Assembly: GCF_003063505.1 (NCBI RefSeq)
Contig: NZ_NERW01000001.1
Location: 1,046,501-1,110,500, forward strand
Direction of reading: 5' to 3'
Length of the DNA: 64,000 nucleotides
Source of the DNA: Limnohabitans sp. T6-20
GTDB taxonomy: Bacteria > Pseudomonadota > Gammaproteobacteria > Burkholderiales > Burkholderiaceae_C
In this document: positions 61,447 to 64,000 of the stretch, piece after piece
Numbering within the stretch: position 1 is the stretch's first letter
Layout of the letters: each line of letters opens with the position of its first letter
Notes under the pieces: model-generated
The model's input: only the letters and a program-made list of their open reading frames with translations
Database searches by the model: none
Told to the model about the DNA's origin: nothing
Made by a program: the position numbers and the translations under genes

Positions 61447-63636
61447 ATGACAACACAAAATCTTCTCGTTGAACTGTTTGTGGAAGAGTTGCCGCCCAAG
61501 GCGCTGAACAAACTCGGTGCCGCCTTTTCGGGTGTGCTGGCTGAACAACTCAAGGTCCAAGGCTTGGCTGCGGCCGACGCGGTGGTGACGGCGTTCGCCT
61601 CGCCCCGCCGCTTGGCCGCCCATGTGACGGGCGTGCTGGCGCAGGCCGCCGACAAGGCAGTGCAACAAAAGCTGATGCCCGTGGCGGTGGGCCTGGACGC
61701 GGCGGGCAACGCCACGCCCGCCTTGCTCAAAAAACTGCAAGCCCTGGGCGCCGATGTGAGCGATCCGGCAGCCGCTGTGGCTGCGCTCAAGCGTGCGCCG
61801 GACGGCAAGGCCGAAGCTCTGTTTTATGACAGCGTGGTCAAGGGCGCGTCCTTGCAAGCCGGTTTGCAAAAAGCGCTCGATGAAGCGCTGGCCAAATTAC
61901 CGATTCCCAAAGTCATGCAGTACCAGCTGGAGACCGATTGCGAACTGCCGGGCTGGAGCAGCGTGAACTTTGTGCGCCCCGCGCACAGCCTGATCGCTTT
62001 GCACGGCAGTGCCGTGGTGCCTGTCAAGGCCCTGGGCCTGACTGCTGGCAACAGCACCCAAGGCCACCGCTTTGAAGCCAAGGTACCCACAGTGGTGGTG
62101 CAGCATGCCGACCACTATGCCGAGACGCTGAAAAATGACGGCTCGGTCATCGCCAGCTTTGCTGAACGCCGCGCCGAGATCGTGCGCCAGCTGCAAGCCG
62201 CAGCGGCCAACGTTGGCCACGGTGCCCGCCCCATCGAAGACGAGGCCCTACTGGACGAAGTGACCGCCCTGGTCGAGCGCCCCAACGTGCTGACCTGCCA
62301 GTTCGAGACCGAGTTCTTGGGTGTCCCGCAGGAGTGCCTGATCCTCACGATGAAGGCCAACCAGAAATACTTCCCGCTGATCGATGCCTCGGGCAAGCTG
62401 ACGAACCGGTTCTTGGTGGTGAGCAACATCACGCCCGACGACGCCTCGTTTGTGATCGGCGGCAACGAGCGAGTGGTGCGCCCGCGCCTGGCCGATGCCA
62501 AGTTCTTCTTCGACCAGGACCGCAAGAAGTCGCTCGAATCGCGCGTCGAAGGCCTGTCCAAAGTGGTTTATCACAACAAGCTGGGCACGCAAGGCGAGCG
62601 CATGGCGCGTGTCTGCGCGATTGCCAAGGCGATTGGCCTGCAAGTCGGTGGCGACGCCCTGGCCGCACAAGCCGAGCAGGCTGCTCGTTTGGCCAAGACC
62701 GATTTGCTGACCGACATGGTGGGCGAGTTCCCCGAGCTGCAAGGCATCATGGGCGGGTATTACGCCCGTCACGACGGCCTGAGCAGCGATGTGGCCGAAG
62801 CGATTGAAGACCACTACAAGCCCCGCTTCGCGGGTGACGAGTTGCCCCGCAACAACGTCGGCCTGGTGGTGGCGCTCGCCGACAAGCTCGAAACCCTGGT
62901 CGGCATGTTCGGCATCGGCAATGTGCCCACGGGCGACAAAGACCCGTTTGCGCTGCGCCGTCATGCGCTGGGCGTGATCCGCATGCTACTTGAGCGTTTG
63001 CCTGAGCAAGATATCGATGCTTTGCTGCAAACAGCCTTTGGCAGCTTTGAGCACGCTGCGTACTCGACAGAACTTGCCGATCGTGCAGTCGTCGCAGGTT
63101 CGGTGACGGCATTCAATCTGGATACGCCTGAGTTGGTCGCCAACTTCATCTACGACCGCCTGTCGGGCAGCCTGCGTGAGCAAGGCTTCAGCGCGCAAGA
63201 AGTCGACGCCGTCATGGCCCTGCGCCCCGCCCGTCTGGGGCAGGTCAGCCAGTTCCTGTCGGCCGTGCGCGCCTTTGCGGCGCTGCCCGAGAGCCCGGCG
63301 CTGGCCGCCGCCAACAAGCGCATTAGCAACATCTTGAAAAAAGCCGGTGAGGTGGACGCCCACGTCAATACGGCGCTGCTCAAAGAAGACGCCGAGAAAA
63401 ACCTGCACGCCGCGATGCAAAAGCTGCTGCCAGAGTCCGAGGCGCAATTCAAGGCGGGCGACTACACCGCCAGCCTGCAAACCCTGGCCGCGCTGCGCGC
63501 GCCGGTCGACGCCTTCTTTGACGACGTCATGGTCAACGCCGAAGAGATGGACCTGCGCCTGAACCGCCAGGGCCTGCTGAAAAGCCTGCATGTGGCGATG
63601 AACCGCGTGGCCGATTTGTCGCGCCTGGCCGCCTGA
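61447..63636 (+). CDS. glyS: Glycine-tRNA ligase beta subunit
   Basis: GlyS binds tRNA-Gly and contains HD-like and anticodon-binding domains. The 729-residue protein starts MTTQNLLVELFVEELPPKAL, has FASPRRLA, FLGVPQECLILTMKANQKYF, LTDMVGEFPELQGIMGGYYA (quoted in part) and DPFALRRHALGVIR. Length is a little above E. coli GlyS (689). AGAGGAAC precedes the ATG. gmhB follows after 13 bases. Confidence 0.97.
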   Translation: MTTQNLLVELFVEELPPKALNKLGAAFSGVLAEQLKVQGLAAADAVVTAFASPRRLAAHVTGVLAQAADKAVQQKLMPVAVGLDAAGNATPALLKKLQALGADVSDPAAAVAALKRAPDGKAEALFYDSVVKGASLQAGLQKALDEALAKLPIPKVMQYQLETDCELPGWSSVNFVRPAHSLIALHGSAVVPVKALGLTAGNSTQGHRFEAKVPTVVVQHADHYAETLKNDGSVIASFAERRAEIVRQLQAAAANVGHGARPIEDEALLDEVTALVERPNVLTCQFETEFLGVPQECLILTMKANQKYFPLIDASGKLTNRFLVVSNITPDDASFVIGGNERVVRPRLADAKFFFDQDRKKSLESRVEGLSKVVYHNKLGTQGERMARVCAIAKAIGLQVGGDALAAQAEQAARLAKTDLLTDMVGEFPELQGIMGGYYARHDGLSSDVAEAIEDHYKPRFAGDELPRNNVGLVVALADKLETLVGMFGIGNVPTGDKDPFALRRHALGVIRMLLERLPEQDIDALLQTAFGSFEHAAYSTELADRAVVAGSVTAFNLDTPELVANFIYDRLSGSLREQGFSAQEVDAVMALRPARLGQVSQFLSAVRAFAALPESPALAAANKRISNILKKAGEVDAHVNTALLKEDAEKNLHAAMQKLLPESEAQFKAGDYTASLQTLAALRAPVDAFFDDVMVNAEEMDLRLNRQGLLKSLHVAMNRVADLSRLAA

Positions 63637-63649
63637 TTCCGCAACGGCC

Positions 63650-64000
63650 ATGCAAATCAAACTCGTCATCCTGGACCGCGACGGCACGATCAACCGGGCC
63701 AGCGACGAGTTCGTCAAGTCGCCCGATGAATGGCACCCTTTGCCTGGCGCGCTGGAGGCGATCAGTCGCCTGAATCACGCCGGGTTCCATGTGGTGTTGG
63801 CCACCAACCAGTCGGGTCTAGGGCGCGGTTTGTTTGACATGGCGGCTTTGAATGCGGTGCATGGGTACATGCTGAAAAATCTGGCTGCAGCCGGCGGGCG
63901 CATTGATGCCATTTTTTATTGCCCCCATGCGCCGGACGAAGGCTGTGCCTGCCGCAAACCAGCACCCGGTTTGTTGATGCAAATCCAGGAGCGTTACGGC
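63650..64000 (+). CDS. gmhB: D-glycero-beta-D-manno-heptose-1,7-bisphosphate 7-phosphatase (partial)
   Basis: Only the first 117 codons are present; the frame is open to the window edge. The HAD phosphatase motif I is LDRDGTIN (nucleophile Asp9, acid Asp11), with ATNQSG for motif II and the zinc-loop cysteines and His in YCPHAPDEGCACRKP, which mark GmhB. The enzyme acts in ADP-heptose synthesis for lipopolysaccharide. In betaproteobacteria glyS is often followed by gmhB and an acyltransferase. Confidence 0.92.
   Translation, partial: MQIKLVILDRDGTINRASDEFVKSPDEWHPLPGALEAISRLNHAGFHVVLATNQSGLGRGLFDMAALNAVHGYMLKNLAAAGGRIDAIFYCPHAPDEGCACRKPAPGLLMQIQERYG

Overview
The window is chromosomal DNA from a betaproteobacterium of the order Burkholderiales, most like the Comamonadaceae. 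The evidence is fairly high GC outside a few A/T-rich spacers, the recG-oxyR-ubiA order, a trp cluster running rpe-gph-trpE-trpG-trpD-trpC, the rsmB-DUF4390-ntrY-ntrX cluster, a Tat-exported HiPIP, and tRNA-Tyr-Gly-Thr-tuf-tRNA-Trp-secE-nusG leading into rplKAJL-rpoBC. Genus cannot be settled from the sequence alone. I see no insertion sequence, prophage, CRISPR array, rRNA operon, toxin-antitoxin pair or recognisable defence system; most of the window is vertically inherited core genome.

Layout. 1-982: the end of a Rieske aromatic-ring oxygenase cluster (alpha subunit end, beta subunit, Rieske ferredoxin). 970-8385: queA, an unknown lipoprotein divergent from a helix-turn-helix protein, recG, oxyR, ubiA and proC. 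8473-11593: glycerol catabolism (glpK, glpD). 11700-20683: complete spc and alpha operons (rplN to rplQ with secY and rpoA), starting at a new promoter and not continuing from an S10 operon. 20702-20827: initiator tRNA and a terminator. 20863-23263 (minus strand): pncC, pgpA, thiL, apaG. 23293-31557: rpe, gph, then a tryptophan operon with a probable leader peptide, a threonine aldolase and a LysE-type exporter inside it, a predicted 45-residue membrane protein, and ung. 31620-45599: three tRNAs, tuf, tRNA-Trp, secE, nusG, rplKAJL and rpoBC. 45627-51109: LemA-like protein, rsmB, DUF4390 protein and an NtrY/NtrX-like pair. 51163-57829: tRNA-Phe, ABC exporter, RRM protein, HiPIP, metallo-hydrolase, fadD and a GNAT protein. 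57902-64000: corC-like gene, lnt, glyQ, glyS and the start of gmhB.

How the genes work together. About half of the window builds the gene-expression machinery: RNA polymerase core (rpoA, rpoB, rpoC), NusG, EF-Tu, SecY/SecE, 22 ribosomal proteins, GlyRS and six tRNAs. Between these lie compact metabolic units: glycerol to dihydroxyacetone phosphate, chorismate to indole-glycerol phosphate, thiamine diphosphate and phosphatidylglycerol synthesis, and envelope lipoprotein maturation.

What deserves a second look. Many genes that head transcription units lack a Shine-Dalgarno sequence and instead carry a -10-like hexamer exactly six bases before the start codon, which suggests leaderless mRNAs. 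The trp operon has a Trp-Pro-Trp leader ORF with an overlapping hairpin. Two near-identical stem-loops lie tandemly just before rpoB. The RRM gene has a strong promoter about 300 bases upstream of its start and so a long structured 5' UTR. The NtrX-like regulator has no AAA+ domain. I did not find a wholly new multi-gene system.
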